Below, piece by piece: positions 1 to 10,739 of a stretch of DNA of 38,921 nucleotides (its first letter is position 1; each line of letters begins with the position of its first letter). This DNA comes from an uncultured Candidatus Saccharibacteria bacterium. GTDB taxonomy: Bacteria > Patescibacteria > Saccharimonadia > Saccharimonadales > UBA6022. The translations under genes and the position numbers were made by a program. The notes beneath the pieces were generated by a model. The model made no database searches, was not told the DNA's origin, and saw only the letters and a program-made list of their open reading frames with translations. The stretch covers positions 1 to 38,921 of the forward strand of contig CAMLGO010000001.1 in the NCBI GenBank assembly GCA_946479665.1. The letters are read 5' to 3'.

Positions 1-57
1 AGATTTGTTGTGATGGTGGAATGTTTCTGGCGCATGTTGCTCGTATTAGTATAGCAC

Positions 58-87
58 CTGTCAATTCTACCTCTGTTCTGCTACACT
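58..87 (+). promoter_or_regulatory. Promoter of the ABC-F gene (leaderless type)
   Basis: A -35-like CTGTCA (58-63) lies 18 nt from TACACT (82-87), which carries an extended TGC in front (79-81). Only 7 nt separate the -10 box from the ATG at 95 and there is no Shine-Dalgarno sequence, so the transcript should begin at or next to the start codon. Confidence 0.55.
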
Positions 88-94
88 GGTACAG

Positions 95-1753
95 ATGATC
101 GCCGATATTACCGTTACTGAAAAAAGCTTTGGCCCGAAGGTCCTTATGAGTGGGATCAAATTTAGTATTGATGATGGCGAAAAGATTGGTGTGATTGGCC
201 GCAATGGTGTTGGTAAGTCAACGCTGTTTGGTATTGTGACGGGCACTGACAAAGACTTTACGGGTGAGATTATTTTCAAGCGTGGCACAGTGGTAGTTGC
301 GACTCAACAGGAGCACCACGACCTCGAAGATACGACCGTGCTGCAGTATGTTCTGTCTGGTCTTCCGGAGTACGCCGAGCTGAGTCATATTATCGAAACC
401 TACCCTGAGACGATGGGTGATGACATGAAGTTGATCGACGAATATACGCAAGCGCTGATGCGTTTTGATGACAAGGGCTTTTACCAGATCGAGGAGCAAA
501 TCGAGCGTGAACTCGACAACTTCCAGCTCTCTGGTATTGCTCATCGTCAGTTCACTACCCTCTCTGGTGGTCAAAAACGACTGGTTGAGGTGGTAAAAGT
601 CATGCATTCCGATGCTCACTTGGCACTGGTCGACGAACCGACTAACCATATGGACTACGTTGCTAAGGCGCAGTATGTCGAGTGGATGAAAACAGCCCGC
701 GAAGCCATGCTTGTCATTACTCACGACCGCGATGTCCTTAATGAAGTTGATCGGATCATTGAGCTTAAAGATGGTGAAAGTGTGAGCTATAAGGGCAACT
801 ACGATGCTTACCTGAAGCAGAATGCCGTCAGTACTGGTACGCAGATGAACGACTTTGAGATGATCGAAAAGCGTATTGTCAATCTGAAAGCGAAAGTGAT
901 TGATTATCAGCGCTTGAAAGAAAAATCACGCAACCCGGGCACGATTCAGAAATTTAAACGCCTCGAAGAAGTCAGTCGAAAAGAACTGGCTGAGCTACAG
1001 GCCAAAGAGAAGCCGACGTTCTGGATCGATAAAGAATCAGCTGCCAACCTTAACTACAAGGTGGCTGCGCAGTACGATAAATTCAAGTCAAAGAATATTC
1101 GCATGAGTCTCAAGAACGACGAAAGCCGTTCGAAGCATGTGCTCGTGAGCGCGAAGACGCTCAGTCTTGGCTATGGCGACACTTCCCTGTTTGACGGTGT
1201 GAATATAGATCTTCGTGAAGGTGAGGCGCTTGAGATCCGTGGGCGTAACGGTGCTGGTAAGACGACATTGATTAAGGCGTTGCTGGCTGGTGCAGTTGCT
1301 GGCATTGATAAAGATATCAAGACATTTGCGGGAGAGATTACGCTCGACAAACAAATTCGTATTGGTGTGTATGAACAAGAAGTGAAGCCGACGTATTTTG
1401 AGCTTTCACTTGAAGATGCCATCGAGCGCATGTATCTCGACCGTGAACTATCTATTTCAACAACGAAAATCCGGGGTCTTTTAAGCGACTATCTTTTCAC
1501 CGAGGGTGACGGCAAGACGCCGATTAAGCGTCTGTCTGGCGGTCAGAAGGCTCGTTTCCAGCTGATTTCAATGCTGGCGAATGATCCACAGCTTCTAATC
1601 CTTGACGAGCCAACCAACCACCTCGATCTTCCGAGTATCGAAGAACTTGAAACTGCCCTCGGTAAATATTCGGGTGCGATTTTATACGTCAGTCACGACG
1701 GCTATTTCCGTGATGCAGTGGGTGGTGAGTTTATTCACGTCGGCAAAGCCTAG
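95..1753 (+). CDS. ABC-F family ATP-binding protein
   Basis: A soluble twin-ATPase of the ABC-F family, whose members act on the ribosome (translation factors or antibiotic protection) and have no membrane domain. The 552-aa product has Walker A GRNGVGKST at 35-43, signature LSGGQ at 156-160 and Walker B ending in DEP at 180-182. The second domain has GRNGAGKTT at 383-391, LSGGQ at 480-484 and LDEPTNHLD with its Asp at 504. Between them, about residues 240-330, is the charged helical linker typical of the family. There are no transmembrane segments. The ATG at 95 was chosen because a -10 box lies 7 nt upstream. Housekeeping EttA-like and drug-resistance subtypes cannot be told apart here. Confidence 0.93.
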   Translation: MIADITVTEKSFGPKVLMSGIKFSIDDGEKIGVIGRNGVGKSTLFGIVTGTDKDFTGEIIFKRGTVVVATQQEHHDLEDTTVLQYVLSGLPEYAELSHIIETYPETMGDDMKLIDEYTQALMRFDDKGFYQIEEQIERELDNFQLSGIAHRQFTTLSGGQKRLVEVVKVMHSDAHLALVDEPTNHMDYVAKAQYVEWMKTAREAMLVITHDRDVLNEVDRIIELKDGESVSYKGNYDAYLKQNAVSTGTQMNDFEMIEKRIVNLKAKVIDYQRLKEKSRNPGTIQKFKRLEEVSRKELAELQAKEKPTFWIDKESAANLNYKVAAQYDKFKSKNIRMSLKNDESRSKHVLVSAKTLSLGYGDTSLFDGVNIDLREGEALEIRGRNGAGKTTLIKALLAGAVAGIDKDIKTFAGEITLDKQIRIGVYEQEVKPTYFELSLEDAIERMYLDRELSISTTKIRGLLSDYLFTEGDGKTPIKRLSGGQKARFQLISMLANDPQLLILDEPTNHLDLPSIEELETALGKYSGAILYVSHDGYFRDAVGGEFIHVGKA

Positions 1754-1770
1754 TGCTCTAGTAATAAAAA

Positions 1771-1797
1771 ATACCGCTACAAATTACGTAGCGGTAT
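1771..1797. terminator. Bidirectional terminator between ABC-F and glutaredoxin genes
   Basis: A perfect 10-bp stem (ATACCGCTAC / GTAGCGGTAT) with a 7-nt loop is flanked by an A-run before and a T-run after, so it can stop transcription from both converging genes. Confidence 0.9.
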
Positions 1798-1823
1798 TTT
1801 TTATATAAAGCAGGCCTATGGAG

Positions 1824-2102
1824 TTAGGCTACGGCAGGTTCGAGGCCATGCGCCTTGATAGCGGCTGTCAATTTTGGACGATCAAAGCCGAGAATAATCT
1901 CACCCTTGATATCGGTGACAGGTACGCCTTGGTAGTCGCCGCCGTTTTTTGCCATAAGTTCTTCGTAGGCCTCTTTATCGGCTTCAACATCCTTGGCGAC
2001 ATATGGGATACCCAGTTTGTCTAGCCACTGCATTTCGGTGTGGCAGAATGCGCACCAGCTGGTGCTGTAGATAGTGATATCAGGTGTTGTCGTATCGCTC
2101 AT
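1824..2102 (-). CDS. Glutaredoxin-like thiol oxidoreductase
   Basis: A 92-aa single-domain thioredoxin-fold protein, expected to reduce protein disulfides or mixed disulfides in the cytoplasm. It shows the active-site pair C17-A-F-C20 after a first beta strand (ITIYSTSWC), the cis-proline region GVPV and a C-terminal GFD element, all usual for glutaredoxin or NrdH/mycoredoxin-type proteins. The length is normal. An AGGGA ribosome-binding site lies about 5 nt before the ATG. It converges on the ABC-F gene across a shared terminator and diverges from the large surface-protein gene. The electron donor is not evident from this window. Confidence 0.88.
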   Translation of the reverse strand: MSDTTTPDITIYSTSWCAFCHTEMQWLDKLGIPYVAKDVEADKEAYEELMAKNGGDYQGVPVTDIKGEIILGFDRPKLTAAIKAHGLEPAVA

Positions 2103-2128
2103 AAAATTCCCTTGATTAATTACTATAC

Positions 2129-2134
2129 ATTATA
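2129..2134 (-). promoter_or_regulatory. Candidate -10 box of the glutaredoxin gene
   Basis: TATAAT on the minus strand about 27 nt before the ATG at 2102; a second TATAGT lies at 2122-2127. The leader would be about 20 nt and contains AGGGA. No good -35 box is visible. Confidence 0.4.
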
Positions 2135-2149
2135 CACTAAATAAACGTA

Positions 2150-2179
2150 TTGCACTATTTGTACTAGTGCCACTATAAT
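2150..2179 (+). promoter_or_regulatory. Promoter of the pilin-like/RCC1/lectin gene (leaderless type)
   Basis: TTGCAC (2150-2155), an 18-nt spacer and a perfect TATAAT (2174-2179), with only 8 nt before the ATG at 2188 and no Shine-Dalgarno sequence. Confidence 0.75.
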
Positions 2180-2187
2180 TTAACCAT

Positions 2188-4386
2188 ATGCATATAAAAA
2201 AGACAGCAGCCTTCGCTCTTCCGACTGTCCTGATTGCGTCCGTGATACTTTTGACGGTACTTCTTAGTTCTGTTACGGCAGTGAGTTCAATTCGGACCGC
2301 CCTTAACGACCAGTATTACAACCAGCTTGCAAACGAGGCTGCCGAATCCGGTGTTGCCATGGCCCAGGCATGCTTAAAAGCCAATAACTACATACCGACA
2401 TGGGGTACGGGTGCAAGCGGTAAGCCTCTTCGACCAAACACGGGCTGTGCCGGTGGTGACGCATGTACGGGTGCTCCGAACTGTTACGTATTGAATCGTA
2501 ATGGTATTCAGACGACATATGCCGTTGATGCACCAACACCAGGCCCTAATTCCCAGGTGATCTCGGCTGTAAGTACAGTATCGCTGGTCCGATCATCAAG
2601 CGGCACTACGTGGCGCACCTATAACGGAACGAGTTTTGGCCGATTGGGGTCAGATGTCAATTTTAACAGCGTGGTCTTTGGTTATAACACGGCTGCTGGT
2701 GGTGGTGCCTTCTTTGCAACCTTGGCGGCAGATGGTACATTCAAGGCGACTGGGGATAATTATTACGGGCAGCTCGGCAATGGTACGACGACTGACTCAT
2801 CTACTCCGACTCCTTTTATACTTCCAGCCGGCCAACGTGCGGTGAGTGCCTATACCAATTTCCTTTCCGTGGGCAAAAGTATGTTCGTTATTACAGACTC
2901 CGGACAGGTATACGGGGCTGGTGAGAATGGCAATGGTCAGCTTGGCGATGGCACGTACACGAATCGTACGACACCAGTCCGGTTTAACTTGCCGGCAGGA
3001 AAACAAGCTAAATATGTTGGCGTGCTCGGCCATGCAACTTTTGTACTTACGACCGACAACTATTTGTATGGTTCTGGTACGTGTGGTGCGGGTATCGTCG
3101 GAAGCGGCTATGCGATCACTGGTTGTACGAACGTATCGACGCCACAACTCGTATCACTCCCTGTCCCTAACGTTAATGATCAAAATACGATTCCAACGAT
3201 TAACATGACGCTTGATCGTTCTAATGTGTATATTCGGATGGCCGGCGGGCGGGTCTATGGATGGGGCGCGAACGATCGGGGTCAGCTTGCCAATGGCACG
3301 ACAACGAATTCATCCGTTCCAGTAAAAATAGGAACCTATGGCGATGCTGGCCAGCCGAAAGCGACTCAGGTGGCATTTGATGGCGATACGGTATATATCG
3401 TTGACGATAGCGGCGCGGTTAATAGTGCCGGCTGGAATTATTACGGTGGCCAAGGCAATAATCGCATCCCTATCATCAACGTCAATAGTGGCAAGTGTAT
3501 TGATAATAATGGATTTGACGGCCTGAATATCCAGCTCTATACCTGTAATGGCACTCAAGCGCAGCAATGGGCGTGGAATGAAGATTATAGTATTCAGAAC
3601 CTCAACCATCCCAACAAGTGCCTCGACAATGCCAATGGCGATGGTGTCACGATACGACTTTGGACGTGTAATGGCTCGGCGGCTCAGAAATTCGGTATGG
3701 ACGTTAATAACAATATCTATAACTGGCAATCGACGCATTGTCTCGAGAACGCGGGTGCCGACGGCGTGACGGTTCGACTCTGGACCTGCAATAATACTGC
3801 AGCGCAAAAATGGAAATTACCGGATGTTTCTACGACACTTCTTCCCTTCTCTCTTCCTGGTGCAGCCGGCAAGGCAATAAAGGTAGCCACCGATCAATGG
3901 TTTGCATCCGTACTCACTGACACGGGTGAAGTATGGAGCGCAGGCATGAACGACCAAGGACAGCTTGGCAATGGCGCGAGTGCAGTGCTGCAGGCGGTTC
4001 CGGTGAAATGGATTCTCCCGGCTGGCGTGAAGGCTGTTGATATCTACTCCACTTCGTATGGCGGCCTGAGCTCTCCTTCGAGTAATACATATGTTATTGG
4101 TGATGATGGCAAGGTGTACGGTGCTGGTAGTAATGGCTATGGCCAGCTTGGCGACGGCACGTTCACTGGCCGCACGACACCAGTTGCTATGCAGGTGTTT
4201 GGCGCGACAACTCGCGCCCAGCAGGTTCAATCTGGATATGGCACGACAGTTATCTTGACGACCAACAGTAAGGTGTATACAGTCGGCAACAACTCCGACG
4301 GTCAGCTTGGCGATGGTACGACGACAAATAGCTCTACTCCAAAAGCCAATCGCTACACGAATATATTGCCGCTGACGGTATTCTAG
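2188..4386 (+). CDS. Pilin-like anchored RCC1 propeller with inserted ricin-type lectin domain
   Basis: A 732-aa predicted surface protein. Residues 5-30 are a hydrophobic helix following KK and resemble the N-terminus of PilX/PilV-like minor pilins, though the classical G-F-T-x-x-E site is absent (the motif here is FALPTVLIAS). From about residue 150 onward there are 7-8 RCC1-type repeats recognisable by GQLGNG/GQLGDG-T-T motifs (the first near 194). At about 430-545 the propeller is interrupted by a three-lobed ricin B-type domain; each lobe has a C-x-D/E-N-A/G segment and a terminal Q-x-W/F (AQQW, AQKF, AQKW). RCC1 repeats then resume to the C-terminus. Ricin-type folds bind galactose-like sugars, so an adhesin role is inferred. 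It ends by overlapping the convergent zinc-protein gene by 4 nt. Confidence 0.82.
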   Translation: MHIKKTAAFALPTVLIASVILLTVLLSSVTAVSSIRTALNDQYYNQLANEAAESGVAMAQACLKANNYIPTWGTGASGKPLRPNTGCAGGDACTGAPNCYVLNRNGIQTTYAVDAPTPGPNSQVISAVSTVSLVRSSSGTTWRTYNGTSFGRLGSDVNFNSVVFGYNTAAGGGAFFATLAADGTFKATGDNYYGQLGNGTTTDSSTPTPFILPAGQRAVSAYTNFLSVGKSMFVITDSGQVYGAGENGNGQLGDGTYTNRTTPVRFNLPAGKQAKYVGVLGHATFVLTTDNYLYGSGTCGAGIVGSGYAITGCTNVSTPQLVSLPVPNVNDQNTIPTINMTLDRSNVYIRMAGGRVYGWGANDRGQLANGTTTNSSVPVKIGTYGDAGQPKATQVAFDGDTVYIVDDSGAVNSAGWNYYGGQGNNRIPIINVNSGKCIDNNGFDGLNIQLYTCNGTQAQQWAWNEDYSIQNLNHPNKCLDNANGDGVTIRLWTCNGSAAQKFGMDVNNNIYNWQSTHCLENAGADGVTVRLWTCNNTAAQKWKLPDVSTTLLPFSLPGAAGKAIKVATDQWFASVLTDTGEVWSAGMNDQGQLGNGASAVLQAVPVKWILPAGVKAVDIYSTSYGGLSSPSSNTYVIGDDGKVYGAGSNGYGQLGDGTFTGRTTPVAMQVFGATTRAQQVQSGYGTTVILTTNSKVYTVGNNSDGQLGDGTTTNSSTPKANRYTNILPLTVF

Positions 4387-4580
4387 CGCTGCTGTCGCGT
4401 GAGGTGCCAGCCTCCGCAAAGCTCGCATTTATAGGCAGAGAGCTCAAGATTCGGCTGGACCAACATTTGATGGTCGGCCGCTAAAAGAGCTTCTTTTTCG
4501 GACGTAAAACGACGCTTCGTTTGACAGCTGCTGGCAAAACGAAACGGCACATGCTTTGGCGTGCTGTTTTTACGAGGCAT
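4383..4580 (-). CDS. Small putative zinc-binding protein
   Basis: A 65-aa basic protein of unknown function. C19, then C52-E-L-C55 followed by G-G-W-H59, looks like one zinc site; the tail YKCELCGGWHLT resembles short zinc-ribbon proteins seen in phages and small genomes. The ATG at 4580 has AGGA about 11 nt upstream. The gene is divergent from the ATP synthase operon, and its likely -10 (TATACT on the minus strand, 4609-4614) overlaps that operon's -10 box. Its 3' end overlaps the end of the lectin gene by 4 nt. A role in nucleic-acid binding is possible but not shown. Confidence 0.7.
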   Translation of the reverse strand: MPRKNSTPKHVPFRFASSCQTKRRFTSEKEALLAADHQMLVQPNLELSAYKCELCGGWHLTRQQR

Positions 4581-4608
4581 CGTTTACAAATCCTATCTTC
4601 ACTGTTAC

Positions 4609-4616
4609 AGTATATA
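4609..4616. promoter_or_regulatory. Overlapping divergent -10 boxes (atp operon and zinc-protein gene)
   Basis: The plus strand reads TATATA at 4611-4616, 5 nt before the AtpZ-like ATG at 4622. The minus strand reads TATACT over 4614-4609 for the 65-aa gene. The two polymerases could not bind at once, so the two units may be mutually exclusive at any moment. Confidence 0.5.
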
Positions 4617-4621
4617 AGTAC

Positions 4622-4873
4622 ATGAGCACATCACAAAATCAGCGTGGTGATCAGCCAGTACCGCCGACAAAATCGACGGTTGTTTTATTACTGGGCACTA
4701 TCGCCGACACAACCTGGCGGATGTTTATCCCGACTATCGGCCTTACTATCGCTGGCGTCTACGGTGACAAAGCTTTTGGCGCAAAGCCATGGCTTACGAT
4801 TGCTGGTATTATCCTAGGTGCAACTATTGCAGGACTGCTCGTTGCGCGCCAATTAAAGAAAGTGAATAAATAA
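4622..4873 (+). CDS. AtpZ/AtpI-like ATP synthase accessory protein
   Basis: An 83-aa membrane protein with two predicted helices (about 20-45 and 53-76) joined by a loop with D-K-A-F-G-A-K-P, the general plan of AtpZ/AtpI proteins that open many bacterial atp operons and help c-ring assembly or Mg2+/Ca2+ handling. An in-frame start 66 nt upstream exists, but it would add a non-conserved tail and lie upstream of the promoter, so ATG 4622 is preferred. No Shine-Dalgarno sequence is present; the -10 box is 5 nt before the ATG. The next gene begins 2 nt after its stop. Confidence 0.75.
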   Translation: MSTSQNQRGDQPVPPTKSTVVLLLGTIADTTWRMFIPTIGLTIAGVYGDKAFGAKPWLTIAGIILGATIAGLLVARQLKKVNK

Positions 4874-4875
4874 AT

Positions 4876-5706
4876 ATGATCGATACCTTTGCAGCACTCG
4901 AGCTTCATATCAGCCTGGCACCTGAGGCGGTTTTTCATATTGGCTCGCTTCCTGTAACGAATAGTATGTTGCTCGGTGTCTTCGGATCGATCATTGCTAT
5001 CGCCCTTCTCGTATACGCTGCCCGAAAAGTAAAACGCGGCAAATACAACCGCTTCGTTGGTCTCGTTCAGTGGACGTTCGAAGGATTTTTGAAACAAGCC
5101 GAAGAGATCATTGGCGATAAAAAAACCGCTCGTAGGATCTTCCCCCTTGCCATGACGATGTTCTTTATCGTTCTTGTGACGTATTGGGTGAGTGTTTTGC
5201 CTGGCGTTGGTGCTATCGAATGGGGCGGTGTACCATTGTTTCGTGGCCTTCCTGCCGATCTCAACTTCACCTTTGCGCTCGCAATTATTACGATTGTCGC
5301 ATCGCAGATATATGCCGTTAAAAAACACGGTGCGTTTGGCAACATCGGCCGTTATCTTCGCAATCCTTTCAAGGATCCGATTGGTGCTTTTGAAGGTATT
5401 CTCGAATTTATTGGTGAATTCTCTCGCCTCGTCGCCCTAAGCTTCCGTTTGTTCGGTAATGCGTTTGCCGGCGAAGTACTGCTTGCGGTGATTGGCGTTC
5501 TGACCGGCTACTTTGCGAGCGTTGCACTCCCCGTCTTCATGGGCTTCGAGCTCTTTATCGGTTTTATTCAGGCGTATGTATTCTTCGTCCTCACACTCAT
5601 CTTTACTTCACTTGCTATCCAGACCCATGGCCACGATGCGCCACACAAGAAATCTCACGATCATTCCCCTGTTGATACGACCAAAACGGCTGCTCAACTG
5701 GAATGA
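4876..5706 (+). CDS. atpB: F1Fo ATP synthase subunit a
   Basis: A 276-aa polytopic membrane subunit forming the proton half-channels against the c-ring. The essential arginine is R191 within SFRLFGNAFAGE, matching the conserved RLFGN-x-x-AGE of helix 4 in subunit a. The final hydrophobic segment (EL-FIGFIQAYVFFVLTLIF region) is also typical. A histidine-rich cytoplasmic tail (H-G-H-D-A-P-H) closes the protein. It is the second gene of the operon, starting 2 nt after the AtpZ-like stop. Confidence 0.96.
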   Translation: MIDTFAALELHISLAPEAVFHIGSLPVTNSMLLGVFGSIIAIALLVYAARKVKRGKYNRFVGLVQWTFEGFLKQAEEIIGDKKTARRIFPLAMTMFFIVLVTYWVSVLPGVGAIEWGGVPLFRGLPADLNFTFALAIITIVASQIYAVKKHGAFGNIGRYLRNPFKDPIGAFEGILEFIGEFSRLVALSFRLFGNAFAGEVLLAVIGVLTGYFASVALPVFMGFELFIGFIQAYVFFVLTLIFTSLAIQTHGHDAPHKKSHDHSPVDTTKTAAQLE

Positions 5707-5720
5707 TCTGAGCAATTCAG

Positions 5721-5726
5721 TATAAT
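5721..5726 (+). promoter_or_regulatory. Candidate internal promoter before atpE
   Basis: A perfect TATAAT lies in the 50-nt gap between atpB and atpE, with a poor -35 (CTGGAA) 17 nt upstream. A separate promoter would fit the need for more copies of subunit c than of other Fo subunits. Confidence 0.4.
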
Positions 5727-5756
5727 TTAGGTAATAATTAAAGGAGATAACACATA

Positions 5757-5966
5757 ATGGAACAACTAGCATTTGGCCTTACATACGCACTACCTGCCCT
5801 TGGCGCAGCGCTCGGTATTGGTTTGATTGGTGCTGCGGCACTAAACGCGCTTGGCCGTAACCCAGAGAAACTTGCTGATATCCGTACACTTATGATTACT
5901 GCGATCGTGTTTGCAGACGCCCTTGCGATCATCGGTATTATCGTTGCATTTATCGCTAAAGCTTAA
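5757..5966 (+). CDS. atpE: F1Fo ATP synthase subunit c
   Basis: A 69-aa hairpin of two membrane helices forming the rotor ring. The polar loop has the invariant GRNPE (33-37). The ion-binding carboxylate is D54 in VFADALAI, where most bacteria have Glu. The Gln in helix 1 and the Ser/Thr after the carboxylate that mark Na+-binding rings are absent, so protons are the likely ion. A strong AAGGAG site lies about 10 nt before the ATG, the best ribosome-binding site in the operon, in keeping with high expression. Confidence 0.96.
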   Translation: MEQLAFGLTYALPALGAALGIGLIGAAALNALGRNPEKLADIRTLMITAIVFADALAIIGIIVAFIAKA

Positions 5967-5981
5967 GGATACCCAATCTAC

Positions 5982-6533
5982 ATGGATTATCTAACATCAT
6001 TTAAAGTGCTTGCCACTGCGGCAGCTGAGCCGGCAAAGACCGACGTCATGACGTCACTTGGTATTGACTGGACACTGCTTGTTTTGCAGATTGCAGCCTT
6101 CCTTATCTTGGTGTGGCTGCTTGCAAAGTTCGTCTATCCGGTGTTTGTTCGTGTCATCGACGAACGCCAGGATCAGATTGAGGCTGGCACCAAGGCTGCT
6201 CAAGATGCCGAAAAGAAGGCTGCGCGTGCTGAAAAGGAAGTTGAAAAACTTCTTAAAGAAGCGCGCACTCAGGCAAAGGATATCGTGCAGACTGCCAAGG
6301 AAGAAGCCGTTGCTGCTATTGAAGCGGCCGAAGGCAAAGCCAAGCAAAAAGCCGAAGCTATTGTAGCGAGCGCGAAGGAGCAGATTGAGAAAGACGTGAT
6401 TGCGGCGCAAAAAACGCTTCATAACGAAACGCTTGATCTTGTCGCGCTTGCAACCGAGAAGGTACTCGGTGCTTCCCTTACTAATAAGGTTGATAGCAAA
6501 GTGATTGCATCAGCCATAAAGGAAGTTCACTAG
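5982..6533 (+). CDS. atpF: F1Fo ATP synthase subunit b
   Basis: A 183-aa peripheral-stalk subunit. One membrane helix at about residues 31-52 is followed by a long Ala/Lys/Glu-rich coiled coil (about 55-150) that dimerises and holds F1. The N-terminus is about 20 residues longer than in E. coli. It lies 15 nt after atpE and 1 nt before atpH, consistent with translational coupling. Confidence 0.95.
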   Translation: MDYLTSFKVLATAAAEPAKTDVMTSLGIDWTLLVLQIAAFLILVWLLAKFVYPVFVRVIDERQDQIEAGTKAAQDAEKKAARAEKEVEKLLKEARTQAKDIVQTAKEEAVAAIEAAEGKAKQKAEAIVASAKEQIEKDVIAAQKTLHNETLDLVALATEKVLGASLTNKVDSKVIASAIKEVH

Positions 6534-6534
6534 T

Positions 6535-6927
6535 ATGGCTACGCGTTTGAGTCGTCGCAAACTTGCCGAGTATAGCGCCGATCAGCTGCTTGCGGGCAAA
6601 AAAGAGATTGTTCTTCAGGAGCTCGCGGCTTACTTGATTGAAAAAAAGCGTACGAGCGAGGTTGAGCTGATCGTGCGTGATATCGAGGCTGCATTACTCT
6701 CACGCGGCGTTGCGATTGCAGATGTCGTGACAGCTCGTGAACTGACGACTGAAACGCAGGCGCATATTGAAAAGTTTGTCGCTTCGCAGCATCCTGGTAC
6801 GACCGTTCAGCTACGGACTCGAGTTGAGCCAGACGTACTTGGCGGTGCCAAGATCGGTCTTGCCGGTGAAGAACTCGATGCAACGATTCGACGTAAGCTG
6901 ACAACATTAAAAGCTAGTAAAGTATAA
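6535..6927 (+). CDS. atpH: F1Fo ATP synthase subunit delta, short form
   Basis: Connects the peripheral stalk to the top of F1. The C-terminal half is clear: VQLRTRVEPDVLGGAKIGL followed by a final helix of LDATIRRKL type. At 130 aa the protein is about 45 residues shorter than usual delta subunits; the missing length is in the N-terminal helical bundle, which here is about 70 residues. The position between atpF and atpA is canonical. Confidence 0.92.
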   Translation: MATRLSRRKLAEYSADQLLAGKKEIVLQELAAYLIEKKRTSEVELIVRDIEAALLSRGVAIADVVTARELTTETQAHIEKFVASQHPGTTVQLRTRVEPDVLGGAKIGLAGEELDATIRRKLTTLKASKV

Positions 6928-6945
6928 GAATTGATAAGGAATAAC

Positions 6946-8472
6946 ATGAGCGAAGTATCGGTAACAGAACTTTCGAAAAACCTCCGCGACGCCATCGCCA
7001 AGTTAGAGACGACCGAAGGGCTTGAAAAAGTCGGTATTGTTGTCCGCGTTGGTGACGGCGTAGCCTGGATTCACGGTCTCCGTGATGCTGGCTATAGCGA
7101 AGTATTGCATATTGAAACAGACAATGGTGTGGTTGAGGCATTTGCCCTTAACCTCATGGAAGACGAAATTGGTGCAGTGCTGCTTGGCAGCGATGCTGAA
7201 GTACGCGCTGGTGCTAAAGTAACCCTTAAGGGCGAAGTCCTTAGCGTGCCGGTTGGCCCAGAACTTCTTGGTCGTGTGGTAGATCCACTCGGTCGCCCAC
7301 TTGACGGTGGCGCGCCAATTAAAACCAAGCAAACCGGCCTTGTCGAGCGTGAAGCGATTGGCGTCATGGGTCGTAAGTCGGTCCACGAGCCACTAATGAC
7401 GGGTATTGTGTCAATCGACGCCATGTTCCCTATTGGTCGCGGTCAGCGTGAGCTTATTATTGGTGACCGCCAAACTGGTAAGACATCTATCGCTATCGAT
7501 ACGATGATCAACCAGGCGAAGCAAAAAAGTGGCGTGGTGAACGTGTACGTTGCTGTCGGTCAAAAGCTTTCGAAGATTGCCCGACTTGTCGACCGCCTCA
7601 AAGAAGAAGGCGTGATGGATCAAACGATCATCGTTGCCACTGGTCCGTCCGATCCGGCTTCACTTCTTTATCTTGCGCCATACGCTGGAACAGCTATGGG
7701 TGAGTATTTCCGTGATAATTCACAGCATGCGCTTATGATCTACGACGATCTTACGAAGCACGCTGTTGCCTATCGCCAAATGTCACTTCTTCTTCGACGC
7801 CCACCGGGACGCGAAGCATACCCAGGTGATGTCTTCTATCTTCACTCACGCCTTCTCGAGCGTTCAGCGAAACTATCCGACGAGCTTGGTGCCGGCTCAC
7901 TTACTGCCCTGCCGATCATTGAAACGCAGGCTGGTGATATCTCTGCTTACATTCCGACCAACGTCATTTCGATCACGGACGGTCAGATCTTCCTAGAAAC
8001 AGATTTGTTCTATCAAGGTGTTCGCCCAGCGATCTCTGCCGGTCTATCGGTTTCTCGTGTTGGTGGTGCAGCGCAAACTAAGGCTGTAAAGGCTGTGGGT
8101 AGCCACTTGAAACTTGGCCTTAGTCAGTTCCGCGAGCTTGCAAGCTTTGCGCAGTTTGGTAGCGATCTTGATGAGGCGACAAAGTCTCAGATTGACCGTG
8201 GTCAGCGCCTTACTGAGCTCCTGAAGCAGCCACAGTACCAGCCAATGAGTATCTGGGAGCAATATGTCAGTATTGCTGCCGTGACTCGTGGCATGTTTGA
8301 TACGGTATCCGTGAGCAAGATTAAAGATGCGCAGACAGCACTTATGACTCGCCTATGGTCTGAGCATAAAGATGACATGCGTGAGCTCAACAAGGGCGGC
8401 AAGCCAACCGAGGATCTCGATAAGACAATCGAAAAAGTTGCACTATCTGTTGCAAAGGGATTTGAGGGTTAA
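6946..8472 (+). CDS. atpA: F1Fo ATP synthase subunit alpha
   Basis: A 508-aa F1 alpha subunit binding nucleotide at the non-catalytic site. The P-loop GDRQTGKTS is at 173-181 and the arginine-finger region is [10 protein letters not shown]. An upstream TTG at 6931 would extend the frame, but ATG 6946 has AAGGA about 5 nt upstream and gives the usual MSEVSV-type N-terminus, so it is preferred. Confidence 0.97.
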   Translation: MSEVSVTELSKNLRDAIAKLETTEGLEKVGIVVRVGDGVAWIHGLRDAGYSEVLHIETDNGVVEAFALNLMEDEIGAVLLGSDAEVRAGAKVTLKGEVLSVPVGPELLGRVVDPLGRPLDGGAPIKTKQTGLVEREAIGVMGRKSVHEPLMTGIVSIDAMFPIGRGQRELIIGDRQTGKTSIAIDTMINQAKQKSGVVNVYVAVGQKLSKIARLVDRLKEEGVMDQTIIVATGPSDPASLLYLAPYAGTAMGEYFRDNSQHALMIYDDLTKHAVAYRQMSLLLRRPPGREAYPGDVFYLHSRLLERSAKLSDELGAGSLTALPIIETQAGDISAYIPTNVISITDGQIFLETDLFYQGVRPAISAGLSVSRVGGAAQTKAVKAVGSHLKLGLSQFRELASFAQFGSDLDEATKSQIDRGQRLTELLKQPQYQPMSIWEQYVSIAAVTRGMFDTVSVSKIKDAQTALMTRLWSEHKDDMRELNKGGKPTEDLDKTIEKVALSVAKGFEG

Positions 8473-8478
8473 TAGTTT

Positions 8479-10736
<2,258 letters not shown>

Positions 10737-10739
10737 CCC

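Noticed and set aside
4556..4621. N-terminal extension of the AtpZ-like protein
   Set aside because: It would start inside the divergent zinc-protein gene, upstream of the promoter, and adds a sequence unlike the family.
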